From NCBI GenBank assembly GCA_943333015.1, contig CALQRR010000039.1, forward strand, positions 1 through 9,098: a DNA stretch of 9,098 nt, written 5' to 3'. Shown here in pieces: positions 1-7,279 of the stretch. Within the stretch, counting starts at the first letter, position 1; each line of letters begins with the position of its first letter. The translations under genes and the position numbers were made by a program. This DNA comes from Chitinophaga pinensis (GTDB taxonomy: Bacteria; Bacteroidota; Bacteroidia; M30B66). The notes under the pieces are model-generated. The model made no database searches and was not told the DNA's origin. It saw nothing but the letters and a program-made list of their open reading frames with translations.

Positions 1-1878
1 CCGGAGACAGATCCGGCTGTTATTGATTTTCTAATGCATTACGGGGATCTTTTTCTTGGTAAAACGACCGTACTGGCAAAAGATACTCCAGCCTTCATTG
101 CAAATCGGGTTGGGGTTTTCGGTATTCTGGCACTTTTTCATATCGTACAGGAAATGGGGTTAACTGTGGAAGAAGTCGACAAACTTACCGGGCCGGTTCT
201 TGGTCGTCCAAAATCTGCGACGTTCCGCACCACAGATGTTGTAGGACTTGATACGTTGGTCAATGTTGCCAATGGATTAAAGGCTAATTGTCCAAACGAT
301 GAGCAGAATCACCTGTTTGATCTTCCTGCTTATGTTTTGAAGATGAATGAAAACAAATGGCTCGGAGATAAATCCGGTCAAGGGTTCTATAAAAAATCGA
401 AAGGGTCAGGAGGTAAGTCGGAGATTCTAGCTCTGGACTTAAATACTTTGGAATACCGTCCACAAAACAAAGTGAAATTCGCTACGCTGGAGGCAACCAA
501 AACGATTGATTCCTTGCGTGATCGGTATAAAGTATTGATTGGTGGAAAAGACAAAGCCGGCGAATTTTACCGCAAGTCATTTTTCATGATGTTCTCCTAT
601 GTCTCCAACCGTATTCCAGAGATAGCCAACGAGTTGTTTCGAATTGACGAGGCGATGAAAGCCGGATTTGGCTGGGAAGTTGGTCCGTTTGAAAGTTGGG
701 ATTTCATGGGCGTGGCCGAAAGTGTGAAAGGAATGGAGACGCTGGGAATGAAGCCGGCGCAATGGGTGTATGATTTTCTAGAAGCTGGAAATACGACATT
801 TTTCAAGCTCGAAGCAGGAAAGAAACTGTATTACGATATTCCATCGAAGCACTATTTGCCCGTTCCGGGGTATGAATCCTTCATCATTCTTGATCATATC
901 CGCCAGGAAAACACCTTGTGGAAAAATAGCGGAACGACATTGACGGATTTGGGCGATGGGATTCTCAATCTGGAGTTTCATACCAAAATGAATTCGATTG
1001 GTAGTGAGGTTTTAATGGGTATTCAGAAAGCGATTGAGATTGCCGAGAAAGACCACCGTGGTTTAGTGATTGGTAACGATGGGCCGAATTACTCCGCTGG
1101 AGCCAATTTGGCGATGTTGTTTATGATGGCAGTGGAGCAGGAATGGGATGAATTGGATTTTTCGATTCGTGCTTTCCAAAATACCATGATGCGTGTCCGT
1201 TATTCTGGAATCCCAGTGGTTACAGCTCCTCACGGAATGTCTTTGGGCGGAGGTTGCGAAATCAACCTGCATGCCGACAAAGTAGTAGCGGCAGCCGAAA
1301 CCTATATTGGACTGGTAGAATTTGGAGTTGGTTTGATTCCCGGTGGTGGTGGAACAAAGGAATTTGCACTTCGGGCATCGGATGCATTTCGCGATGGCGA
1401 TATACAGTTGAATACGCTACGTGATAGGTTTCTCACCATTGGTCAGGCCAAAGTAAGCACCTCCGCACATGAAGCATTTGATTTGGGCATTCTTCGCAAA
1501 GGGCTCGATGAAGTGGTTCCGAATGCACAACGCATAATTGCAGAAGCGAAGCGCGCCGCCATCGAAATAGCAGAAGCAGGATATACCAAACCGGTTCCAC
1601 GTAAGGACATTAAAGTCTTAGGGCGCAGCGGACTGGGAATGGTTTACGCCGGTGCTAACACGATGTGGAGCGGTCATTATATTTCGGAGCACGATAAGAA
1701 GATCTCGGAGAAACTCGGCTATGTGCTTTGTGGTGGTGATCTTTCACAGCCAACCGAAGTGAGTGAGCAATACTTGCTTGATCTAGAACGTGAAGTCTTT
1801 ATGAGTCTTTGTGGTGAAAAGAAAACATTGGAACGCGTGCAAAGTATTTTAACCAGCGGAAAAGTACTGCGTAACTGA
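1..1878 (+). CDS. fadN: 3-hydroxyacyl-CoA dehydrogenase / enoyl-CoA hydratase fusion, FadN-type (5' partial)
   Basis: This bifunctional cytoplasmic beta-oxidation enzyme hydrates trans-2-enoyl-CoA and oxidises the 3-hydroxyacyl-CoA with NAD. The frame is open to base 1, so the ATG at 34 is internal and the NAD-binding Rossmann domain (probably 170-190 residues) lies off the window. Numbering from that ATG, the 3HCDH C-terminal domain spans about 15-120 (KDTPAFIANRVG near 16-27, GLD at 71-73). A second 3HCDH-like repeat lies near 185-265 (GFGWEVGPFESWDFMG). The crotonase domain runs from about 305 to 500, with oxyanion-hole segment YSAGANL near 353-359. LGGGCE carries Glu409 and LVEF carries Glu429, matching the two catalytic glutamates of E. 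coli FadB. Dehydrogenase first and hydratase second is the FadN order, opposite to FadB/FadJ. It is first of the visible fadN-fadA-fadE operon. Function is confident; the symbol is by family and synteny. Confidence 0.95.
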   Translation, partial: PETDPAVIDFLMHYGDLFLGKTTVLAKDTPAFIANRVGVFGILALFHIVQEMGLTVEEVDKLTGPVLGRPKSATFRTTDVVGLDTLVNVANGLKANCPNDEQNHLFDLPAYVLKMNENKWLGDKSGQGFYKKSKGSGGKSEILALDLNTLEYRPQNKVKFATLEATKTIDSLRDRYKVLIGGKDKAGEFYRKSFFMMFSYVSNRIPEIANELFRIDEAMKAGFGWEVGPFESWDFMGVAESVKGMETLGMKPAQWVYDFLEAGNTTFFKLEAGKKLYYDIPSKHYLPVPGYESFIILDHIRQENTLWKNSGTTLTDLGDGILNLEFHTKMNSIGSEVLMGIQKAIEIAEKDHRGLVIGNDGPNYSAGANLAMLFMMAVEQEWDELDFSIRAFQNTMMRVRYSGIPVVTAPHGMSLGGGCEINLHADKVVAAAETYIGLVEFGVGLIPGGGGTKEFALRASDAFRDGDIQLNTLRDRFLTIGQAKVSTSAHEAFDLGILRKGLDEVVPNAQRIIAEAKRAAIEIAEAGYTKPVPRKDIKVLGRSGLGMVYAGANTMWSGHYISEHDKKISEKLGYVLCGGDLSQPTEVSEQYLLDLEREVFMSLCGEKKTLERVQSILTSGKVLRN

Positions 1879-2042
1879 GGTATATATGAAGTCTGCTTTG
1901 ACCAGAAATAATTTGCTCAACATTGTTCCGATTCTGGTTAAACGATTAGTTTCAAATGCAGCTTTAAAACGACCAACTCAATTTTTCAACTAAAAAATCC
2001 CCCGTAACGGGTTATAATCTTCATACTCAATACCCTCATACA
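1879..2042 (+). other. fadN-fadA intergenic spacer
   Basis: This 164-base spacer is long compared with the 41-base gap between fadA and fadE. It contains a 35-codon reading frame (1886-1993), a small palindrome CCCGTAACGGG at 2001-2011 (realistically a 4-bp hairpin with a 3-nt loop), and a TATAAT hexamer at 2013-2018. I see no TAnnTTTG box of the Bacteroidetes type and no T-tract after the palindrome, so neither a second promoter nor a terminator is supported. Readthrough from fadN to fadA is the simplest reading. Confidence 0.5.
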
Positions 2043-3227
2043 ATGAGTACAACCGCATATATCGTAGCCGGATTTCGTACAGCAGTTGCCAAGGCGCCTC
2101 GTGGCTTATTCCGTTTTACACGCCCTGATGATTTAGCTGCACGCGTTATTGAGCATTTGATGCAATCTGTTCCTCAACTGGATAAAGATCGGGTGGATGA
2201 TGTCATCGTGGGGAATGCCACACCCGAAGCAGAACAAGGGTTGAACATTGGCCGCATGATTTCTTTGATGGGTTTGAAAACGGACAAAGTTCCCGGGATG
2301 ACCGTAAATCGCTATTGCGCATCCGGGTTAGAGACGATTGCCATAGCTACAGCTAAAATTCAGTCAGGAATGGCCGAATGCATTATTGCAGGTGGTGTGG
2401 AATGCATGTCTCCGATTCCATTTGGTGGTTGGAAAATCGTCCCCAATTACGAAGTCACCAAAGTAAATGCGGATTATTACTGGGGAATGGGACTCACCGC
2501 AGAAGCAGTCGCCCTAGAATATCAAGTGAGTCGCGAAGATCAGGATGCTTTTTCGCTGGAATCCCATAGGAAAGCTATTTCGGCCATTAAAGAAGGTCGT
2601 TTTACCGATGATATTGTGCCTGTCACCATTGAGGAGATTTACCTTGATGAGAAAGAGAAACGTAAGACACGGAGTTATGTGGTGGATACTGACGAAGGAC
2701 CGCGTGCAGATACAACGTTGGAGAAACTGGCTAAACTGAAACCTGTTTTTGCTGCAGATGGTGTGGTGACCGCCGGGAATTCTTCCCAAACATCCGATGG
2801 AGCTGCATTTGTGCTTATTATGTCAGAAAAAATGGTGCAGGAACTTGGTCTAAAACCACTAGCCCGTATGGTTTCTTACGGTGTTGCAGGAGTGCCGCCA
2901 CGTATTATGGGAATTGGCCCCATTGAAGCCATTCCCAAAGCGTTGAAAGCAGCCAACATGAAACTGGACGATATTGATTTGATAGAATTAAACGAGGCAT
3001 TTGCCTCACAATCGCTGGCAATTATCCGCACATTGGGTCTCAATCCAGAAAAGTTAAATGTGAACGGTGGCGCAATTGCAATGGGGCATCCGCTGGGTTG
3101 CACAGGTGCGAAATTGACTGTTCAGGTGATGAACGAGCTCAAACGTCGGAAGCAGAAATACGGCATGGTAACTATGTGCGTTGGGACGGGGCAGGGCGCT
3201 GCAGGAATTTTTGAACGATTTGATTAA
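2043..3227 (+). CDS. fadA: acetyl-CoA C-acyltransferase (3-ketoacyl-CoA thiolase)
   Basis: This thiolase cleaves 3-ketoacyl-CoA with free CoA, releasing acetyl-CoA and an acyl-CoA two carbons shorter, the last step of each beta-oxidation turn. The 394-residue product has normal thiolase length. All catalytic parts are visible: the nucleophile Cys92 in NRYCASG, the NEAF motif at 317-320, His349 in GGAIAMGHPLG, and Cys379 in CVGTGQG near the C-terminus. GNSSQTSDGA at 245-254 is also a family signature. The start MSTTAYIVAGFRTAV fits the conserved first beta strand, so no extension is needed. It sits between the hydratase/dehydrogenase and acyl-CoA dehydrogenase genes, which favours a degradative thiolase over a biosynthetic acetoacetyl-CoA thiolase, although sequence alone does not settle chain-length preference. 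Confidence 0.96.
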   Translation: MSTTAYIVAGFRTAVAKAPRGLFRFTRPDDLAARVIEHLMQSVPQLDKDRVDDVIVGNATPEAEQGLNIGRMISLMGLKTDKVPGMTVNRYCASGLETIAIATAKIQSGMAECIIAGGVECMSPIPFGGWKIVPNYEVTKVNADYYWGMGLTAEAVALEYQVSREDQDAFSLESHRKAISAIKEGRFTDDIVPVTIEEIYLDEKEKRKTRSYVVDTDEGPRADTTLEKLAKLKPVFAADGVVTAGNSSQTSDGAAFVLIMSEKMVQELGLKPLARMVSYGVAGVPPRIMGIGPIEAIPKALKAANMKLDDIDLIELNEAFASQSLAIIRTLGLNPEKLNVNGGAIAMGHPLGCTGAKLTVQVMNELKRRKQKYGMVTMCVGTGQGAAGIFERFD

Positions 3228-3268
3228 GAACACTTTCATAAACAGCATTCTACATACAAACATGACTT

Positions 3269-5059
3269 ATGGAAACAACTGAAAAGTCAACACTCAAAGG
3301 CGGAGAATTTCTCATCCGCGAAAGCGATTCTGCTTCTGTTTTTATCCCTGAGGAGTGGAACGAGGAGCAGCGGATGATCGCTCAATCGGCGCAGGATTTT
3401 CTCGATGCGGAGGTTCATCCGAATCTCGACAGGATTGATAAAATGGAGCCCGGTCTGATGCATTCCCTTTTGACGAAAGCGGGTGAGCTTGGGTTGATGG
3501 GCGTTTCTGTGCCTGAAGAATATGGAGGATTTGGGAAAGATTTTAATACCTCAATGCTTGTTGCCGAAGTGGCTGGAGCAGGGTTTTCGTTTGCCGTTGC
3601 GCTTTCTGCACATACCGGAATCGGTACACTGCCAATTTTGTATTACGGAAATGAAGCACAAAAGCAGAAATACATCCCCAAACTCACCACAGGAGAGTGG
3701 AAAGCGGCGTATTGCTTAACAGAGCCAAGCTCAGGTTCAGATGCGAATAGCGGGAAAACCCGTGCGAAATTATCGGCCGACGGAAAACATTATGTCATCA
3801 ATGGGCAAAAAATGTGGATTACCAATGGCGGTTTTGCGGATGTATATACCGTTTTTGCTAAGATCGATGATGATGAAAACCTGAGTGCGTTTATTGTGGA
3901 ACGCAATTTCCCCGGACTTTCTTTAAATGAAGAGGAGAAGAAGATGGGAATCAAAGGATCATCAACCGTTCAGGTATTTTTTAATGACTGCGAAGTGCCG
4001 GTGGAAAACTTGCTGTCGGAGCGTCAGAACGGATTTAAGATCGCTGTAAATATCCTCAACATTGGCAGAATTAAGCTTGCTGCTGCTGCCATTGGCGGTT
4101 GTAAGCAATGCATCTCCACAGCGGTGAATTATGCCAATGAGCGCGAGCAATTCGGGCGGTCAATTTCCAAGTATGGAGCGATTCGCCACAAACTGGCTGA
4201 AATGGCTATCCGCACATTTGCGAGTGAAACAGCAACGTATCGGATTGGTCAGAACATCGATGATGCGTTTGACGCCTTGGTTGCTGGAGGCATGGAGCCT
4301 TCAAAGGCTAAACTAAAAAGTGTAGAGCAATTTGCAGTGGAATGTGCCATGTTGAAAGTACATGGATCAGAAACACTCGATTATGTGGTCGATGAAGGTG
4401 TTCAAGTGTATGGCGGAATGGGCTATTCTGCTGAAGCTCCGATGGATCGTGCCTATAGGGATGCCCGTATTAACAGGATCTTTGAAGGAACGAATGAGAT
4501 TAACCGCATGCTAACGGTTGACATGATGTTGAAGCGGGCAATGAAGGGAGAACTTGATTTGATGGGACCTGCAACAGCTGTAGCGGCGGAATTGATGTCG
4601 ATTCCTGATTTCGGAGATCAGGACGATAGTCCGTTTGCAGCAGAGAAAAGAACCATTGCGAATTTCAAAAAAGCGGTGCTGATGGTCGCTGGTGCTGCTG
4701 TTCAAAAGCTGATGATGACTTTGGCAAAGGAACAGGAGATCTTGATGAACATTGCGGATATGATGATTGAACTGTATGTGAGTGAATCGGTCATTTTACG
4801 CGCTGAAAAAATCAGCCATAAATTTGGTGATGCAGAAGCTGCATTGAAAACAGACATGGCAAAGGTGTATTTGAACGATGCTGCCGACCGTATTCACATA
4901 GCCGGAAAAAATGCACTGAATGCATTTACCGAGGGCGATGAACAGCGCATGATGTTAATGGGGCTTCGCCGTTTTACCAAAGTAGCACCATTGAATACGA
5001 AGGAACTTCGTCAGCGAATTGCCCTTAAAATGATTGAAGAAAACAAATATTGTTTCTGA
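3269..5059 (+). CDS. fadE: acyl-CoA dehydrogenase, long FadE/VLCAD-like type
   Basis: This FAD enzyme catalyses the first step of beta-oxidation, acyl-CoA to trans-2-enoyl-CoA, passing electrons to electron-transfer flavoprotein. It has 596 residues, nearly the length of Bacillus FadE (594) and about 200 more than a minimal acyl-CoA dehydrogenase. Domains in order are an N-terminal helical domain (about 30-145), a middle beta domain beginning with CLTEPSSGSDA (149-159) and containing KMWITNGG (181-188), and a C-terminal helical domain with EREQFGRSIS (291-300). YGGMGY lies at 381-386, and Glu406 in RIFEGTNE is in the position of the catalytic base. Residues beyond about 425 form the extra helical extension seen in VLCAD/ACAD9-like members. 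The gene starts 41 bases after fadA with no promoter or terminator between them, and is followed 20 bases after its stop by a strong terminator, so it ends the operon. Confidence 0.95.
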   Translation: METTEKSTLKGGEFLIRESDSASVFIPEEWNEEQRMIAQSAQDFLDAEVHPNLDRIDKMEPGLMHSLLTKAGELGLMGVSVPEEYGGFGKDFNTSMLVAEVAGAGFSFAVALSAHTGIGTLPILYYGNEAQKQKYIPKLTTGEWKAAYCLTEPSSGSDANSGKTRAKLSADGKHYVINGQKMWITNGGFADVYTVFAKIDDDENLSAFIVERNFPGLSLNEEEKKMGIKGSSTVQVFFNDCEVPVENLLSERQNGFKIAVNILNIGRIKLAAAAIGGCKQCISTAVNYANEREQFGRSISKYGAIRHKLAEMAIRTFASETATYRIGQNIDDAFDALVAGGMEPSKAKLKSVEQFAVECAMLKVHGSETLDYVVDEGVQVYGGMGYSAEAPMDRAYRDARINRIFEGTNEINRMLTVDMMLKRAMKGELDLMGPATAVAAELMSIPDFGDQDDSPFAAEKRTIANFKKAVLMVAGAAVQKLMMTLAKEQEILMNIADMMIELYVSESVILRAEKISHKFGDAEAALKTDMAKVYLNDAADRIHIAGKNALNAFTEGDEQRMMLMGLRRFTKVAPLNTKELRQRIALKMIEENKYCF

Positions 5060-5078
5060 TTAAGCATTCACTTTCCAA

Positions 5079-5117
5079 AACGCTATATACCTGTAGGGGT
5101 ATATAGCGTTTTTTTTT
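5079..5117 (+). terminator. Intrinsic terminator of the fadNAE operon
   Basis: The perfect 13-bp inverted repeat AACGCTATATACC (5079-5091) and GGTATATAGCGTT (5098-5110) encloses a 6-nt loop and runs into nine T's (5109-5117). It lies 20 bases after the fadE stop. A run of four A's at 5077-5080 means the opposite strand also has a short U-tract after the stem, so it may stop leftward transcripts from the convergent glycosyltransferase operon as well, though more weakly. Confidence 0.93.
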
Positions 5118-5223
5118 CGGGTTATTTTACTTCATCCCTTGTATTCGGTATATTCTAGAGATTAATGCGATGAAAAATTAATTATTATATCATTAATGAG
5201 CAATGTAAGTAAGTTCGGCGTTT

Positions 5224-5231
5224 TATTTTTG
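5224..5231 (+). promoter_or_regulatory. Candidate Bacteroidetes -7 box (TATTTTTG)
   Basis: TATTTTTG fits the Bacteroidetes -7 consensus TAnnTTTG exactly. The -33 element is poor: at 18 bases upstream there is only CAATG, and no TTTG at the expected 19-21 spacing. A second near match, GATTTTTG at 5239-5246, has TTCG 21 bases upstream. In AT-rich DNA such boxes arise by chance. It is listed because it sits between two same-strand terminators, where the downstream terminator otherwise has no transcript. Confidence 0.35.
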
Positions 5232-5237
5232 TAATAA

Positions 5238-5362
5238 GGATTTTTGTCCCTAATGTTGCCAAGGTTAATTCCTGATCATCGCAAGATGATGAAAACAAAA
5301 AAAGTTAAGGTTAGGTTAATTTTTTTGTTTGACCGGTTCTGCATAGCAGGGCCGGTTTTTTT
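5238..5362 (+). ncRNA. Candidate small RNA with its own terminator
   Basis: This is a proposed transcript of about 125 nt. Its start is inferred from the TATTTTTG box and could be off by several bases; its end is set by the terminator at 5332-5362. Inside lies a 6-bp hairpin ATCATC-GCAA-GATGAT (5275-5290) closed by a GNRA-type tetraloop, then an A-rich single-stranded segment (5291-5304). The nonamer AGGTTAATT occurs twice (5262-5270 and 5313-5321). It matches no RNA family I recognise. An alternative is a 39-codon peptide frame (5253-5372) beginning MLPRLIPDHRK, but its last third would be encoded by the terminator hairpin and T-tract, which argues against translation. The locus would be antisense to any leftward readthrough from the glycosyltransferase operon. 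Confidence 0.35.
5332..5362 (+). terminator. Second + strand intrinsic terminator
   Basis: ACCGGTTCTGC (5332-5342) pairs with GCAGGGCCGGT (5346-5356) over 11 positions, nine Watson-Crick and two T-G wobbles, leaving an ATA loop. Seven T's follow (5356-5362). There is no A-run before the left arm, so it works only in the + direction. No + strand protein gene ends here, and the fadE transcript already has a strong terminator 220 bases upstream. It either is a backup or ends a separate short transcript. Confidence 0.85.
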
Positions 5363-5435
5363 ATGGGCATGATCGAGGAAATGACATCAAACGATTTTTC
5401 TGCTCAATTTCACCAAACGTATGGCAAGTTGACTT

Positions 5436-6572
5436 TCAACTCAAATTTCCGCGCATTGTTTTCTCCAGGCATTCCCACAAGCGAGCTGCGGTTTTATCCC
5501 AAGAGAATTCGTTTTTACGGAGCATGCCTTTTTCGCGAAGTGACTGATGCAGTTGAGGGGAAGAAAATAGCTGAATCATTTTATCGGCAATATCGTCCAC
5601 ATCAAAAGGATTCGCGAGCAGGGCTGCATCTCCAGCTACTTCCGGCATGGAGGTTACATTGGATGTGATAACAGGAGTGCCGGTCGAAAATGCCTCAAGA
5701 ATCGGAATCCCAAATCCTTCAAACGTAGGAACAAAGGTGAGCGCATGTGCCGCCGCGAGTACTTTGTGCAGTTCCTCGGGTTGCAAACGTCCGGCAAAGA
5801 CAATGTCCTTTTGGTACTGAAGCGCCTGCAAAGCATTGTCGTGTGCTGCATCCCACCATTTTTTCTCCCCAACTACCAATAATTTCATGGACGAACCAGT
5901 TTTTTCCTTAAACCGGTTGAACGCCTGCATGAGTCGAATCAGATTTTTACGCGGAATAATTAGACCGACAAAGAGGAAAAATGATTCTCCTTGGGTAAAT
6001 GCCTTCCGTGTTTCTGCGTTCTGCTTTTCTGTTAAAGGAATGTATCGGGCGTTGCAGCCGTTCCAGGTAACATCAATGATTGCCGGATCGATTCCATAGC
6101 TTTGAATAATGTCCTGTCGTGTATATTCAGAAACCGTTGCAATACGAGCGGCTTTGCGCGCGTATCTTGGGAAAAACGTGTTGTAATACCAGCGAACGAG
6201 TGGCGGGAGTTGTTCTGGATGATGAAAAAAATTGAGGTCGTGAATGACGGCAACCTGTGGCACAGAACTGAGCAGCGATAACTGGCCGTCCGGACTTAGA
6301 AAAACATCTGCTTTGTAACTCTTGAGCAGCAGCGGAATCCGAATTTCAAACCAAGGAAAAAAGAGGAAAATGTGACGCGTAGGTGGACCGGCAACGACCG
6401 CTGTAACATTCTTGCCGAAGATAAATTCGGGGCTGTAAGAGCGATCGAATAGGAAAATGAATTCATGTTCGGGATGATCCTGCGTGATACGCTTAAGCGT
6501 TTCATAGGTAAACCATCCAATTCCTTCCAGTTTTCCGGAAAGCAGCAAGCGAGTGTTGACAGCTATGCGCAC
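5436..6572 (-). CDS. Glycosyltransferase, GT4 family (GT-B fold)
   Basis: This 378-residue retaining glycosyltransferase is predicted to move a sugar from a nucleotide donor onto a surface polysaccharide, lipid or protein acceptor. It is cytoplasmic or loosely membrane-attached, with no signal peptide. The N-terminal Rossmann-like domain starts MRIAVNTRLL and has the glycine-bearing acceptor loop GKLEGIGWFTYE (13-24) and a HDLNFFHHP segment (111-119). The donor domain begins near 195 (FFLFVGLIIPRKNL), with VGE at 234-236 and the EX7E motif EGFGIPILE, Glu285 and Glu293, followed by GTPVITSNVTSMPEVAGDAA (298-317). The start codon is GTG, six bases after the stop of the outer-membrane protein gene. 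Starting there preserves the conserved first strand, and no ribosome binding site is apparent. It ends the protease/barrel/glycosyltransferase operon. Donor and acceptor cannot be read from sequence; mannosyltransferase-like members look similar. Confidence 0.92.
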   Translation of the reverse strand: MRIAVNTRLLLSGKLEGIGWFTYETLKRITQDHPEHEFIFLFDRSYSPEFIFGKNVTAVVAGPPTRHIFLFFPWFEIRIPLLLKSYKADVFLSPDGQLSLLSSVPQVAVIHDLNFFHHPEQLPPLVRWYYNTFFPRYARKAARIATVSEYTRQDIIQSYGIDPAIIDVTWNGCNARYIPLTEKQNAETRKAFTQGESFFLFVGLIIPRKNLIRLMQAFNRFKEKTGSSMKLLVVGEKKWWDAAHDNALQALQYQKDIVFAGRLQPEELHKVLAAAHALTFVPTFEGFGIPILEAFSTGTPVITSNVTSMPEVAGDAALLANPFDVDDIADKMIQLFSSPQLHQSLREKGMLRKNEFSWDKTAARLWECLEKTMRGNLS

Positions 6573-6578
6573 CGTTTC

Positions 6579-7277
6579 TTAACGAAGAATGAACTGAACA
6601 CCAACTGTGATCCGTGGAAGCTCTGCCATGTTTAGCGAAGGATAGAACAGGTCGGAAATACGATATTGACCGTAAAGTAGCATGTGTTTGTATCCCAATC
6701 GAAGTTGTGCACCGTAATTGAAGCGCTGAAAATAGTCGAGTTTATTTCGTCTTGCTCGGATTACGGAATTATCAGGAAGTGAGTATTTTGAGTAAAGTGT
6801 ATGGGCAAACACAGCATCTCCGTATGCAGCAAGATCGATGTAATTTCCAATGGTATTGCCTCTGCGACCAAAATTAAAACGCATATACAAACCTCCTTGA
6901 GCATTGTAAAAGATCATGCGTTGTTTGGTGTAGAGCAGCGTATCGGGTAAGGTTTTTCCAGATTTCTGTTTGAGGGAAAAGTCGTTTACATTGTATAGAA
7001 GTTCCCAGCCAAGGGCAAAATGTTCTGCCACGCGACGTTTGTATCGAACGCCCAAGCTGAATTGATCCACACGTGGTTGATTCACTGTCGCTCCTTTTTC
7101 ACCTGCATCAGCACAAAAACCGAAACTGATCAGTGGATGCACATAATGTTTGCGGTTAGGACCGGATTTAGGTTCCAATGTATCAATGGCCGGATTCATT
7201 TCCAATACAATTTCCTGTGCCAAACCAGAAGCCAAACCCAAAAATAAAAGCACAAGTGAAAGCAGATTGTTTTTCAT
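6579..7277 (-). CDS. Small outer-membrane beta-barrel protein (PorT/OmpA-like)
   Basis: The product is a predicted outer-membrane protein of 232 residues. I chose the ATG at 7277 because it begins MKNNLLSLVLLFLGLASGLAQ, a typical signal peptide (Lys-Asn-Asn, hydrophobic core, cleavage after Ala near residue 20), and leaves a 2-base gap after the protease stop. A TTG at 7283 would add two residues and overlap that stop. The mature part alternates polar and hydrophobic residues, rich in Tyr, Phe, Gly and Arg, in repeated strand-like segments such as FSLGVRYKRR, GGLYMRFNFGRRG, YGAQLRLGYK and RITVGVQFILR, as expected of an 8- to 10-strand barrel. The last residue is Arg rather than the usual terminal aromatic, with Phe four from the end. 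I do not recognise a named family member; the barrel assignment is inference from composition and strand pattern. Confidence 0.8.
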   Translation of the reverse strand: MKNNLLSLVLLFLGLASGLAQEIVLEMNPAIDTLEPKSGPNRKHYVHPLISFGFCADAGEKGATVNQPRVDQFSLGVRYKRRVAEHFALGWELLYNVNDFSLKQKSGKTLPDTLLYTKQRMIFYNAQGGLYMRFNFGRRGNTIGNYIDLAAYGDAVFAHTLYSKYSLPDNSVIRARRNKLDYFQRFNYGAQLRLGYKHMLLYGQYRISDLFYPSLNMAELPRITVGVQFILR

Positions 7278-7279
7278 AA

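Larger units (their letters stand above)
5118..5435. other. Gene-free interval between convergent operons
   Basis: No convincing protein-coding gene lies in the stretch between the stops of fadE and the glycosyltransferase gene. From left to right it has an AT-rich segment with an inverted repeat ATTAATG (5161-5167) / CATTAAT (5191-5197) around an AATTAATT core, a TATTTTTG promoter-like box (5224-5231), a GCAA-capped hairpin (5275-5290), a second + strand terminator (5332-5362), and a weak 6-bp hairpin at 5427-5441 overlapping the glycosyltransferase stop. Spurious short frames occur but show no family resemblance. Confidence 0.6.

Noticed and set aside
34..36. ATG at 34 as the start of the fadN product
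   Set aside because: The frame continues open to base 1 and the protein would lack the NAD-binding domain needed by the family; it is an edge truncation, not a short variant.
2001..2018. Palindrome CCCGTAACGGG and TATAAT upstream of fadA as operator plus promoter
   Set aside because: The stem is only 4 bp and unique in the window, there is no matching upstream element, and TATAAT is not the Bacteroidetes -7 consensus.
5427..5441. AGTTGA/TCAACT hairpin at the glycosyltransferase stop as its terminator
   Set aside because: Six AT-rich pairs with no U-tract on the - strand; leftward transcripts more plausibly end at the bidirectional stem at 5079-5110.
5363..5668. 101-codon + strand frame after the second terminator
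   Set aside because: It starts inside the tail of the terminator and mostly runs antisense to the conserved end of the glycosyltransferase gene; no motif or signal peptide.
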